Assembly: GCA_030272155.1 (NCBI GenBank)
Contig: CP126194.1
Location: 1,913,501-1,977,500, forward strand
Length of the DNA stretch: 64,000 nucleotides
Direction of reading: 5' to 3'
Source of the DNA: Tetradesmus obliquus
Taxonomy: Eukaryota > Chlorophyta > Chlorophyceae > Sphaeropleales > Scenedesmaceae
In this document: positions 53,125 through 64,000 of the stretch, piece by piece
Layout of the letters: each line of letters begins with the position of its first letter
Numbering within the stretch: position 1 is the stretch's first letter
Notes under the pieces: generated by a model
Database searches by the model: none
Told to the model about the DNA's origin: nothing
Seen by the model: the letters and a program-made list of their open reading frames with translations, nothing else
Made by a program: the position numbers and the translations under genes

Positions 53125-56100
53125 ATGCCGCTGCCAACTGCCACAACAGGCCTACATTGATTCTGGGGTCAATGTGCAGCTGGCACTGCTGGATGTGAGG
53201 AGGGTGAGCGCCAATAAGCACAACGGCGGCAGCTGTGTGGCATTGTGCCGCAAACGCATGCAAGTAATATCTAAACAGCAGTGAGCCAGGCTCATAGGAA
53301 CAGCATTGCAGCTGCAGAGGCGTCTGCAGCGAGCCTCTGCATTGGTTGCCCTGTCTGCTGCTTTGGAATGCTGCATTTCCCCCTAAGTGGCACTGCAGAG
53401 GGTTAAATTGCGGATATCATATATTTGATGCCAGGCCATGTCAGTTGCTTTTGACCGTCAAGCACGCGAGCCGGCAGCAGCCCTGCACCCATCCTACTTC
53501 ACAGAGCTGCGTGTTGTCGTACTATTACTGTGGCTGTGTTACCACTGTGACTGTTACAAGTGCTTAGTTTTGGCATGCTGCTCGCATGACCATGTCCATG
53601 GACAGCAGCAACGGCAACATCTGCAGAGTGATTGTGACTGCTGCAACGTTTGGGCTCCCGCTCCACCCGCAGTTCGAACTTGATGAGGGGCAATTCAAGA
53701 ACTCTCTTGAGTTGTTTGAATACGTCTACCAGGCAGGCACCAATGGCTACATCGGCATGCACCCTACTCTTGCAGCATGGCGCAATGAGGTGAGCAGCAG
53801 CAGCTGACATAAAGCATGCGGTCTTCAAATACGTGCACGCGGCAGCTGCTGCTGCTGTTGCTCCTTCAAGTTGAAGCAGGCGGCGCTGTTGGTCGTGTCT
53901 AGACAATCTGGCAAACCCACACAGCAGCCTGAGGTGCTGTGATGTGTACTAGCTGCTGCACGCAAACTTGAATCACTCTGGTACAGCATTGCGTGAGTCG
54001 CTGAACTCTGCTGTCGCTGTGATTTGCTGGCCGTGCACGCAGCTTGCAGCAGACCTCCTGAGCGTGTTCACAACAACATTCAATGACAATGTATGTGGCC
54101 GCGGCTCTTGGCCAACGGAGTGGCTATGGGACCAGTCTGACTACGGCACATCTACTGTGAACGGCTGCTGGGCTGGCTACACATTTGCTCATGAGATCGG
54201 GCATAACCAAGGCTGCGGGCACAACTTTGAAGATTCTGTTGCAGATGGTGGCGGCCAGGGATACTTCTACGGCTGGCGTAGGTGGGCTGGCAGCTAGGTC
54301 ATCATCATGTTATCCCAACGCTGCATCAAGCCATAGCTTACTTGACATGGGAGGGTGTGGCCTCCCATCAATCCATCGGCCCCGCGCCCCACTGGAGCAG
54401 CAACAGGGCTGCAGCTGCATGCTGATGCATGCCACGATGAAAACCATTTGGTTGCTCTGCCACAAGGCATTGGTTCAGCAGGGCTGGTATGCATACCACA
54501 CATATGTGTGCCTGGCAAGCTACTGACGGTGCACTGTATGCAACATGACAGTGCAATCATCAAGCACTGTGTGCAGCGTGGCAGTGCAATCATCAAGCAG
54601 CATCGGATCGTGCTGCGCTTGCACGGGGAGCTGCCACTCTGCTGATCATAAGCAGCTGCATGCTGCCGTGCCTGCTGCTCAACAAAGATGCCCTGTTCGA
54701 TCGATATCTGCAGGTGTGACCAGGGCGACAGCAACTTCAAGACAATCCTCTCCTACTGGTGCCCACAGGGATCTGTTACAAATGAGCTGGGATACTTCTC
54801 AAACCCTGACCGGCAGATAGATGTGGCTGGCAGGGCCTTGGTGCTGGGCGATGCAGCCAAGGGCAACTGTGCCCGCATGATCGGCGAGTCTGCTGCAAAG
54901 GTGGCTGCGTACAGGGGGCCAAAGAGCAACGGTGGGCCGCAGCTTTATGCGTTTAGAGCAGCATTATAACATTAGGGCCACAGCTTTATGCTTTTAGAGC
55001 AGCATTATAACAATAGGGCCACAGCTCTATGCATTGCATGGCTGCATCCGCGCGCATGTGTTTGCATCCGAAGGTGCAGGCAGCAAAGCCGTCACGCGTG
55101 TTGCTTCAGCGCATGATGTTCTGCCACCAGATGCAGCAGCCAACACACCGCTGCGCATGAACGCCTGCAGGTAGCGAGACCCCAGCTGTTTACACGTGCG
55201 AACCAGAGCGGGATGTCCGTGGCATAGACATCGTGGGCGTTGGGGGCAGGGAAGAGGGTGCATGCAGGGATGCGTGCAACAGGAATGCAGAGTGCGCCTT
55301 CTACTTGTATCTGAAGACCCGCGCGTGCTGGCTGAGGCGCAACTTCAACAACAACACCGACAGTGAGACTTGGCCCCAGCCCGTGGTCGCCAACCTCTGC
55401 TGGAAGACACCAGGTGGGATGGCTGCTGCTGCTGCACGGTGCAACGACATGTTGTCATCAGCTGCAAGTTATTGGCAGAGGGCAGTTGTCAATGCAAGGC
55501 AGCTGCGCCATCAGATATCAGCCTCACATGCAAGCGAGGTGGGCCGTCTCTCCTGATCAGTAATGGCGCCCTGTGTGCTGGGCGATGCAGCCGGCGGCAC
55601 GATTGGCGAGTCACACATATGTATGCATCTGGAGGTGCCTAGTGCTGCTGTGCTGCAGAATAATATATGTATATAATATAATATACTATAATATAATATA
55701 CTATAATATAATATGATATACGCATGCATGTGGAGGCGCATGCAGCAAGGCTGCCAAGGTGCTTGCTGCAGCACGTGACTTCTGCCCGCAGCAGCCGACT
55801 CACCGCCGCATGTCGCCGCCGCTGCTCTTATACACCTGCAGCTGGCCAGCTCTCGGCTATTTACACGTGTGAGCCAGAGCGGAATGCTCGTGGCATAGAC
55901 ATTGCAGGCATTGGGGAAGTAGAAGAGGCAGCATGCAGGCGCGGGTGCGACAGGAATGCAGAGTGCAGCTCTTATGTTTACCTGAAGAGCCGTACATGCT
56001 GGCTGAGGCGCATCTTCAACAACAAGACTGACAGTGAGACTTGGCCCCAGCCACAAATCGCCAACCTCTGCTGGAAGACACCAGGTGGGCTGGCTGCTGC

Positions 56101-59100
56101 TGCTGCACGGTGCGAGCAAGAGCTTGTCATCCGCTGCATGTTGATGTGTGACTGCCAATGCAATGCAGATGTGGCCTTGGATCTGAGCGCTGCTGATGCT
56201 TGCTGTCCCTCTGCAGTTTTGCAATGCACTGGGCTGCCTGCTGCGCAAGACTATGCAGCCGTCACTGGCTGGAGCAGCAGCTGCAGCAACGCCGCAGTCG
56301 GCACTGTCTGCACACTGCCATGTGCAGCGAACGCAGTTGGTGGCGGCTACCGCGCAGAGTGCACAGCCAGCAGCAGCTGGGGCGGCTACGTCAGATGGAG
56401 CGTAAGCGGCAGCTGCACAGGTGCGTACTGAGGTGTGCATCCAGTCTGGAAGCAGTGCAAATCGTACGCACAAAGTGGCATCTGGAATGGAAGCAGCAAC
56501 AGCACAGGCGGTACATGCTTGGTGCTGATGCGGCAAGTCTGTCATGTAAGACTTCGTGCACCCGGACTGTGTGCAATACCACGCATCAGTGGCATACACG
56601 ATGTGCTCACAGATGCTGGCACAAACATGCATCACAATACTGAGCTCCATCATGCTCGCGATGTTGTGCTGCTGCTGCCGCTGTTGCTGGTCAGTTCCTG
56701 TTGCAGTTTTGCAATGCACTGGGCTGCCTCCTGCGCAAGACTATGCAGCCGTCACTGGCTGGAGCAGCAGCTGCAACAACGCCGCAGTCGGCACTGTCTG
56801 CACACTGCCATGTGCAGCAAACGCGGTTGGTGACGGCTACCGCGCAGAGTGCACAGCTAGCAGCAGCTGGGGCGGCGACGGCAGATGGAGCGTAAGCGGC
56901 AGCTGCACAGGTGCGTGCTGGAGCATGCATCTAGGCTGCCAGCAGTGCACTCCCCTTGCTTGCATAGAGGTTGCAATAAGTGTTTGTTCAGACACACAGA
57001 AATGCATGCGCACTGCATCACCCAGCTTGCAGCTTGATGGGCACCTGCCTACTACAGCCCTAGCTTGAGAAACAGAGAGTGAGAGGACTTCATCCAGACT
57101 CTGCGGCAGATCCGATGGCATGCAGCACATACACAACATGCAGGACTCCACAACAACAGCACAAGAAGTAGACGTGCAACGTGTGGCTGTTGGTGCACCA
57201 CCTGTGCTGCTGATATCATGTCACAGCACCGGCAGTGCAGCGTTGCAGCGGCCTGCCAACGCCACGGGCCCATGCTGCTGCCGGCGGCTGGAACGCCAGC
57301 TGCAGCAACGCAACGGCAGGCAGCAGCTGCAGCCTGTCTTGTGCAGCAAACGCAACAGGAAACGGCTACGCAGCAGTATGTGCCTCAGATGGTACCTGGA
57401 GCGTCAGCGGCAGCTGTGAACGTGAGTTTTGCAGCGCAACTTGGCCCTTGAACAACTTTCTCAACGTCAGCGACATCAACGCTATTGCATGAGCATCTCT
57501 GACTCTCGCCATAGTTGTGCAAGCATCAAGCCGGTGCCCATCGGCGTGCGTTCTGTCACAAGATCATCAATGTGGTAGTCTGCAAAACAGTGTCTGCCTG
57601 TCATCTGATAATGTCAAAATAATGTCATAAATTTCACCTGCTTCGGCTGTTGTGGTACATGGCCTTTTCCTCTTGCAGCTGCTGCACCTCTGAGGTGCTC
57701 AGGCCTGCCCCGATCACCACCCAACGCAGCAGCACCTCGTTGGAACAGCAACTGCAGCGACGCATCTGCTGGCAGCAGCTGCAGCAATGCATGCGCTGCA
57801 GGGGCTCAGGGAGGAGGCTACACAGCGAGCTGCGAAGATGGAGGCGTGTGGCGCGTCAATGGCAGTTGCACACGTGAGTTGCAAAAAATCCTCTACTTTA
57901 AGTAGCAGAAGTATGTGTGTGTAACGTCTCTACAAGAGGCTGCGAGGCAAGCATATTGCTTGTTGTCTGCGCCGCCGGCAGCAATCAAGTGGTGGTTTTG
58001 CCGAGAGCCCACGTGCTGGGAAAAGACAGATGACATTAACACTTCACACATGTGTGAATAGCCTGTTGTTTGCTTGTCAGATGTGCTGTTCCCAACTCTG
58101 CTATGCAGTGGTTGCAATGTCAGGGCCTGCCGCCTGTACAAGCCAGCACTGTGTGTATGTGAAGCTGCAAGCAGCAAAGCTGTCACAGTTGCTGCTGCAG
58201 CACTCGGCCTTGAATGACCAATATTGTCACCTGCAGCCAAATTACCGATGCATGCTGCTGCTGTTGCTGCTACTGCTGCTACTGCTGCTGCTGCTGCTGC
58301 TGCTGCTCTTGAGCACCTGTAGGTGGCCAGCCCCCGGCTGTCTATACATGTGTGCCGGAGCAGGATGCACGCGGCACAGACATAACCAGCATCACCAGCA
58401 TAGAAGAGGCTGCATGCAGGGATGAATGCAACAGGATTGCAGCGTGCAGCTTCTACGTGTATCTCAAAAGCCGCACGTGCTGGCTGAGGCGCATCTTCAA
58501 CAACGGGACCATCGTTGGGACTGGCACCCAGCCCACTGTTTTGAACCTCTGCCAGAAGATAGGTGGGCAGGGTGCCGGCAAGAACTGATCATCAGCTGCA
58601 GATTCTTGGCATGGCCCATGCCCCCGGGTGGCATATGTTGAGCACCATGCTACGAGTGCTGCAGGAGCTGACGAGCAGCTCTGCTTGATTCCGTTGCAGC
58701 ACTGCAATCAGCTGTGGTGTGTTAAACGTTTGGCTGCTGCTGTGCCTGCAGGTGCAGCTGCCGCGAATTACAGCTGTGTCGCGTTCCTGGATGCAAGAGG
58801 CACCAGTATCAGAGCAGAGTTTGGCGTGCGGGACGAGAACGACTGCAGGACAGCTTGCACAAACGAAGCAGCATGCACCTTTTACGTGCTCAATAGGCCT
58901 TCAAATGCTGGGAACAACCGCTTCACGTGCTTGTTGAAGCGCGACAAGAACAACGGCACAATTGGCACAACAGGCCCCAGCCGGAATGTTATGGCTCTGT
59001 GTGACAAGATGGGTAAGCAGCAATCAGCTCCGCGCCGCTCACAGTCCGCACATAGCCACAAGCGCACTGCAAGGCAGAGGCTGCTGGTCGTGCAAACATC

Positions 59101-59883
59101 CTGCGCAGACGGGTAGTTGACAGTATCAGGCTGATTTGTTTCTATACCCTGGGTCACAGCGGCTGCCGCGGTGCTGTGGCACCATCTCTGGACGAGTCCA
59201 GACTTCTTTGGCTGTGCAAGTGCTGCATCCGCTTCTTATGCACAGCCACTGCTGTTTGCTGTTGACACTGAACTTGCAATCGATCTCTGCGATTCTTCTG
59301 TTCCTGGACATAGCCATAGTAATTAAGTTACCTGCAGGCAGCTGCTTGACAGTGTGGGGGCACATCTGACAGCTGCTGCTTGTCGTTTGCTTTCAAAAGC
59401 AGGTGGAAGCGCTCCCGGCAACTACACGTGCCAGCGTGGCCAAGATGTCCGTGGCACTGACATCCGCAAATTCCAGCCTATCAATGAGGACGTCTGCAGA
59501 GGCGCATGCAACTTGGACTCAGCCTGCACCTTTTATGTGTTTGCCATGCCCCCCGGAGCAATATTTGGCACCTGCTCCCTCAGGAAGAGCTACAACAGCG
59601 GCCCGCATGGCACCACCGGCCCTAATGCCACTGTGGTGAACACATGTGCCAAGTCACGTGAGTGCTGCGCCCATGTCAAGCTTGCTTCAGCATGTGTACA
59701 CACCTGCAAAGTTACTGAGCGGGTGGGTCCAGTTTACACACCTCATGGCAGCAAGGATAGAGCTCAGCATGTGTGTGTGCTTGAGCAGCAGCATGCTGGC
59801 TGCAGCATGAGCACTTGCAATAACAAATGATGATGGTGATCGCTGACACGTTGTGCATTCGCACCGCCTCTGTTGCAGGTTGA
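51079..59883 (+). CDS. Secreted reprolysin-like zinc metalloprotease with PAN and Sushi-like modules
   Basis: Eighteen exons: 51079-51241, 51594-51670, 51856-52477, 52725-52792, 53150-53203, 53673-53789, 54043-54281, 54714-54931, 55171-55413, 55842-56084, 56217-56420, 56707-56910, 57236-57421, 57679-57873, 58323-58562, 58752-59012, 59403-59657 and 59879-59883. They sum to 3,594 nt, 1,197 aa. A signal peptide (MRAPMLVLLVLVHQALLAAA) leads into a propeptide with poly-Ala. The catalytic domain starts DLLIAYTPAAG, contains NVQLALLDVRR, the zinc site FAHEIGHNQGCGHN (HExxHxxGxxH) and YWCPQGS. Then come two PAN/Apple-like modules (CRDACNRNAECAFYLYLKTR type), four Sushi-like modules (WSSSCSNAAVGTVCTLPCAA type) and three more PAN-like modules. 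All nine module exons are phase 1-1. A target in the cell wall or matrix is inferred. The last exon supplies only two bases of an Arg codon and a TGA. Confidence 0.85.
53062..53120 (+). repeat. CTG microsatellite before a 3' splice site
   Basis: About 19 CTG units lie in the metalloprotease intron, ending about 30 bp before the acceptor of exon 53150-53203. Confidence 0.95.
54940..55032 (+). repeat. 41-bp tandem repeat in a metalloprotease intron
   Basis: Two near-identical 41-bp units, starting CAGCTTTATGC and containing AGAGCAGCATTATAACA, are followed by an 11-bp partial third copy. The repeat begins within ten bases of the donor at 54931. Confidence 0.9.
55171..56910 (+). repeat. Recent exon duplications in the metalloprotease
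   Basis: PAN exons 55171-55413 and 55842-56084 are both 243 nt and very similar. Sushi-like exons 56217-56420 and 56707-56910 are both 204 nt and differ at only a few bases. The later Sushi-like exons (57236-57421, 57679-57873) and PAN-like exons are much more diverged, so these two pairs are the youngest duplications. Confidence 0.85.
55659..55720. repeat. AT-only low-complexity tract
   Basis: About 60 bp are made almost only of A and T, in a 15-bp quasi-repeat ATAATATAATATACT, within the intron before exon 55842-56084. It could form a cruciform. Confidence 0.9.
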
Positions 59884-62164
59884 GGGTGGCCAATGGGTCG
59901 AACATGCGGCATTGTGAGTAGATAACTATCGGGGCACCCACTGCAATGCCTGCCACTAGATGAAGATCTGGCGTGGTGGGGGGTGAATGCAAGCAGTGAT
60001 CGGCTCCTGCTTTTGATCAGTCTTCCACGCAACTAGAAAGCTGTGGACGTGTTTTTGCAGCATATGTGATGAGGAATGAAAGTTGCTGTTGCAAAATGCT
60101 GGTGCATCTTATGCCGTTGCTGCTGCGGAAGCAACAGCAAACGCAGGTCTTGATGACACTGCACCCAATTTAAGCGTCTCTTGTACAAGCATTTCTTACA
60201 GAAGAATGCGCATCTCTTAAACTGTTGCGTCTCTTCTGCATTGAGTGTTGAACAGAGTTGGTTTTTCCTTCACAGGCCATGGAAACACGGCAAGGTAGGG
60301 TGTAAACTTGGCTCCGTGTCTGCTGCGAGCCAGCTTTGCCCTGTTGCCCTTCCAATACTGTGCCTGAGCCTGCTTTAGCTTGTCATATACTGTGCACAAG
60401 CTGTTCTGGTATGCAGCATATGTGGCATATGTGGCACAGTAAATATTGCTTGAGATGGCAGTGAGGAGGGGAAGAGGTGCATAGACACGATGCATAGACA
60501 GGATCCGATCATCATAGATCAGGTGTCAGTGACACTGGATGGCTTGATGAACATCTTTGCATCATCCGAGGTGCTGCTGATGAGATGTATGTTGTTTGGA
60601 GTGCCCGGTATGTTGCTGTTAACAACAACGTGGTACTGCTGCACGGTCTGTTTGCTTTGACAACGCAAGTACTGTCTCACAGCTGATGTGCTGCAAATCA
60701 GTGTGTAGCAAACATGCTCCACATTGAAGGTATTCCGCGCCTTAAGTGCGCTGGCAGAGTCGATCATGATCAGTAATGTTTGGAGAGTTGATGGACGATG
60801 TGTGGGAGAAGAGAGTTGCGGTGTTGGCAATGGCATGCCATCCTGGTGTCCACCATTTTGTGAGCACATATTGCTTACTACAATGCCAAGTTCTGCTTCT
60901 ACTATTCAAGCATTCATTGGCATTCACTGACATATGTTAGTATTGATTGAAATGTGAAATGTGATTAGCATTTCTTAGTACTGGGGGCTTTTGCGCAGCC
61001 AACATGTTGTAATCTGTGTGTGGCATGCGTGCTGCACAGCACAGAATTTGACATATTGAACTCCAAGCACTTTGAACTTGTGTGCTGTGTTGGCCTGCTT
61101 GCTGAGAGGCAGTATCATGGTCGATTGATGGTGCTGGCCAAGGGAGCTTGAAACTTTGCCATCATTACATTACATTACATTACATTACATGCTCCACTCA
61201 ACGAGGAGTGGGAATCCCAGTCAGGAGCCAACGAGAGGCTCATAGGGGGATTACACTATCCGAAGTGACGCCAATGCGTGGTGTGCCACAGCGCACAGGT
61301 CTTGTGGCACTGCGCTGAGATTAAAAGAAAAAGCACTTACGTGCAGGGCCTAAATCAGCAGGCAATCAGCACCGATACAAAATGCAGCGCAGCGCATTGC
61401 ATTGACAATTGTTGCACCCGCAGATGCTTATGCTGTGTGCTTCAGCAAGCCACAGGTTTGGTGCCCCTCGAGAGGCTGAGCTCAGGCTATGCAAGTTCTG
61501 GCAGCTGCGAGGCGTATGCACTGCAGGGCACAGCAACAGCTCCAGCCAGGGTGTTGGAAGGCTGAAACGCAAGATCCAGCTCACAACTGCCACACAAAAG
61601 CGTACTGCAGACATGCCACGTGCACGGACATGCCACAACATGTCGTCTGATGATGGTGATGCAATTTGCTGCGTCGTAACTGCTGTGCACAAACAAAAGC
61701 GCCAGTTGCAACCAAGAGCCAACGAATGCCAGCAGGGGCAAGGTCGAGTGGTAGGCGCACACATTCATAACAACACCACAAGCGCAGTAAACAAGCGCTG
61801 ACTAGCAGCGCATACTTATTCAGCAACGCAGACCACACAGATGGCTGCTCGCCAGCAGTGCTGATCAAAAATACTATGGAACAAAGCAATGCCCACGCTG
61901 CTGGAACTTGGACACGCATACGTGTCTTGGCCGCTTGACAGCAACGCTAACCTGCTGCCTGCTGCTGCCGCCGAAGACAACATAATCAGCAGCCAACAGC
62001 ACTGGCCTTCCCTGCATCTCGCAAGGTATCTGCAACCAACAAACAGCCGAATGCAGCCAGCGTTTTCCCACCCATCACAATTATGTGCACCATTAAGGGC
62101 GAGCAGCGCAAGGCCTGGGAGTGCCTCAGCAGCTGCGACTCACTAGCAGCGCTTGCTCACTTCC
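59884..62164. other. Intergenic region, mostly featureless
   Basis: It contains a short ATTAC microsatellite at 61163-61190 (five units). The best ORF is at 60519-60869 on the minus strand and is listed separately. A minus-strand frame at 61581-61919 starts MRVQVPAAWALLCSIVFLIS and has further hydrophobic stretches, but no family or splice support was found. Confidence 0.5.
60519..60869 (-). CDS. Possible small unknown protein, 116 aa
   Basis: A single-exon frame with a true ATG (MCSQNGGHQDGMPLPTPQLS) and an ending SSVTDT. Unlike most long frames in this window it is free of CAG/CTG shadow residues and has balanced composition. There is no recognisable domain, promoter or poly(A) signal. It could equally be chance. 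Confidence 0.25.
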   Translation of the reverse strand: MCSQNGGHQDGMPLPTPQLSSPTHRPSTLQTLLIMIDSASALKARNTFNVEHVCYTLICSTSAVRQYLRCQSKQTVQQYHVVVNSNIPGTPNNIHLISSTSDDAKMFIKPSSVTDT

Positions 62165-62712
62165 CTAGAGCCTTATACCCACGCGGATCATAGCCAGCAG
62201 CAGCCGTATTTGACTATATGTCTTGTTCACGCCGCCCGTGCTGCTCTCCTGCTGCTGCACCTCCTGCGACAGCTGGCACTGCGGAGACAGCAGGAAGGCC
62301 CGCACAACCTTCATGCGCACGTGCCCTGCCTTCGTCAGCGACTCTGTGTTCTGCTGCACTGCCTGCGCCACTGCATTGTAGTATGCAACAGCTTTCCCAG
62401 GCGCCGCCAGGTCAGCAGCAGCCAGCAGCGGCGCCCATGCCGCGCTGGCCGGCCCCTGCTCTTCTGCAACTTCCACAAGCGCCGCAAACACATCGCTAGA
62501 GTTGCTGCCGTTGTTGAGCGACTGTGCTATGTCGTAGATCCTCATCCCCTGCATGAACATCTGCATCACCTGTTGCTTGTTGATGGCAGGCTTCTGACGG
62601 CCCTGCTGCTGCTGCTGGCCGCCGCCCCCCTGCTGCCACTGGCCTTGCTGCTGCCCTGCCCTTGCTCTTCCGCTGATCATCTGCAGCACACCATTGTACT
62701 CGCCTGGAAGTG

Positions 62713-62743
<31 letters not shown>

Positions 62744-64000
62744 GCGCGTTTGTTGAGACTGTCTAGTGTGCAGCCACTCACGACAGTGTCAGCAGGTGCT
62801 GTGCACTCACCGCACAGCTGCTGCCTCACATAGCGCACGACAACAATCAGCACACACCCTGCCATCACCTGAGTCACACAATCCTCTGCCTCGCCACAGC
62901 CCTTCCCACTCACCCTTGTATGCGCAAGCAGGCCGGTCGGATGGAACAGTCGCGGCCGTCACAAGCTCCCAAGAATCCAGCAGCACCGTGAGCGCTGGCC
63001 CGTGGCTTGGAGTGCTCTCCTGAGGCCGCATATCCAGAGCTAGATGCCCCAGCACACTCAGCAGCGCACCGCCCTGGACCTGCTGCGCCAGCGTGTAAGC
63101 GCGCTCGCCCCACGCCTCCACCTGCAGCAGAAGCAAAGCATATGCGATGTGATGGGTGCGGCATCACGTCAGTGTGAGGAGCAACGTTAATGTGCATTAC
63201 GGTCCGGGATACTGTGTGTGAAGCAACGCAGCAGCTGTGAGTTCAGGGTACCACAAGGCAGGCAGAATGCACTGAAACAACAAAGCTGCAGTGGCAGTTG
63301 AGGAGGTACAGCCGGGCCGCTTCAGTGATGCGGGACACAGCCTGCCGTGGGATCTCCTGTGAATAGTTAGCGGCGGTGAAGGAAAGCGGTGAAGGAAAGG
63401 CGCAAGACACGCCAGGCTGCCTCTAGCTGCATGCATTGCTCAGTGCAGTGCAGGCGCCATCGTGCGTCATGCTGCAGCAGCAGCTTGCAGTCAGCCATAC
63501 ACACTCTGGCCGGTACCCAGCTTGAGCCACTGTACAAGCGCTGATCCACACACACCTCTTGTGCAGCAGAAGGAAGTAGAAGCCAATACACGCACACATA
63601 TATCTCTTATACTATCTGCATCAACGCCCCCAGCACTCACCAGGATGGGCCTGGGTGCATCTGCCATCGCATCACCAGTGGCCCTAGCCAGCACTCCCAG
63701 AACCATACTGACCTTAACCTTCCCTGTGCCAAACTGCTGCAGGAAAGGCCCCTGCAGCACCACGCCAGTCAGGCCCACAATGTTAACCCAATCCTCCTGG
63801 AAATGAGTCACTGTTGGCTCTGACTGCGCCTGTGCAGCAGCTGGTGCTGCTGCTTGCAGGACACCTGCAGGCCCCTGGCCTGCAACCGGCGCCTGTATAG
63901 AGTACCCTTGCATCTGTGCCATGTCATAACCTGGCCCCTGCTGCATGTAGCTCTGCCCAGCAGCAGGCATCTGACCCATCGCAGGAGCCTGCATACCAGG
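62165..64000 (-). CDS. OB-fold SSB-like DNA-binding protein, partial (5' end beyond window)
   Basis: Exons 63641 to beyond 64000, 62914-63121 and 62165-62703, with consistent phases. The N-terminal part is Gln/Gly/Met/Pro-rich (QAPAMGQMPAAGQSYMQQ). The segment WVNIVGLTGVVLQGPFLQQF continues KVKVSMVLGVLARATGDAMA and then joins VEAWGERAYTLAQQVQGGAL and LSVLGHLALD. This has the strand and helix order of bacterial-type single-stranded DNA-binding (SSB/OSB) OB folds. The C-terminal exon is Gln/Gly-rich and then has NKQQVMQMFMQGMRIYDIAQ, a possible helix-turn-helix, in an unrecognised helical domain. The ATG at 63992 is in frame but may be internal. Organelle DNA maintenance is a guess from the fold; the identity is moderate. 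Confidence 0.6.

Noticed and set aside
63263-63358. Extra exon EIPRQAVSRITEAARLYLLN in the SSB-like gene
   Set aside because: It has a fair acceptor, but direct joining of 63641 to 63121 is in phase and gives a better OB-fold order; its donor is weak.

Overview
This looks like nuclear DNA of a chlorophyte green alga, most likely Sphaeropleales or a relative (inference). The evidence is intron-dense genes with GT-AG introns, TGTAA-type poly(A) signals, very abundant CAG/CTG repeats that encode poly-Gln or poly-Ala or fill introns, a FabG with a plastid-type leader, an ammonium transporter, an Integrator/CPSF73-II nuclease and a secreted algal-type metalloprotease. I saw no rRNA, tRNA, CRISPR or viral element.

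Layout, left to right. (1) 1-5952, minus: a modular surface-type protein of DUF11-like beta-sandwich repeats, about one domain per exon, all phase 1-1; it runs off the left edge. (2) 7022-17280, minus: a giant Gln/Ala-rich coiled-coil protein in ten exons (about 2,681 aa). (3) 17735-18536, plus: a small Cys-rich CX3C protein in three exons. (4) 21261-26017, minus: an ammonium transporter in ten exons (508 aa), divergent from (5) 27256-29904, plus: 3-oxoacyl-ACP reductase FabG in seven exons (279 aa). (6) 29940-36000: repeats, a 765-bp element with perfect 131-bp terminal inverted repeats, and a tandem pair of F-box-like/LRR genes. The second LRR copy is broken and carries a very AT-rich insert that may be organelle DNA. 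(7) 36649-43860, minus: an INTS11/CPSF73-II-type nuclease. (8) 44671-47261, plus: a protein with an N-terminal RRM and a C-terminal RING. (9) 47814-49376, plus: a plastid-targeted small membrane protein resembling DUF3119. (10) 49917-50203: a small inverted-repeat element. (11) 51079-59883, plus: a secreted reprolysin-like zinc metalloprotease with five PAN/Apple-like and four Sushi-like modules, 18 exons, 1,197 aa. (12) 62165-64000, minus: an OB-fold, SSB-like protein that runs off the right edge.

Exon models were built by hand from splice consensus, reading-frame phase and protein-family continuity. For the ammonium transporter, FabG, coiled-coil, RRM-RING, DUF3119-like, Cys-rich and metalloprotease genes, the summed exon lengths are divisible by three and open throughout. 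Boundaries may be off by a base or so.

The most unusual feature is a recurring pattern. Many introns of the ammonium transporter and INTS11 genes contain fragmentary tandem copies of the neighbouring exon border (exon end plus splice site), often next to CTG/CAG runs. In one INTS11 intron six copies of the start of an exon lie in one continuous open frame. In the transporter one copy forms an in-frame 75-nt candidate cassette exon that repeats part of a membrane segment. Long CTG runs also sit just upstream of many 3' splice sites. Together these suggest microsatellite-linked exon-border duplication as a source of new introns, alternative acceptors and new exons.
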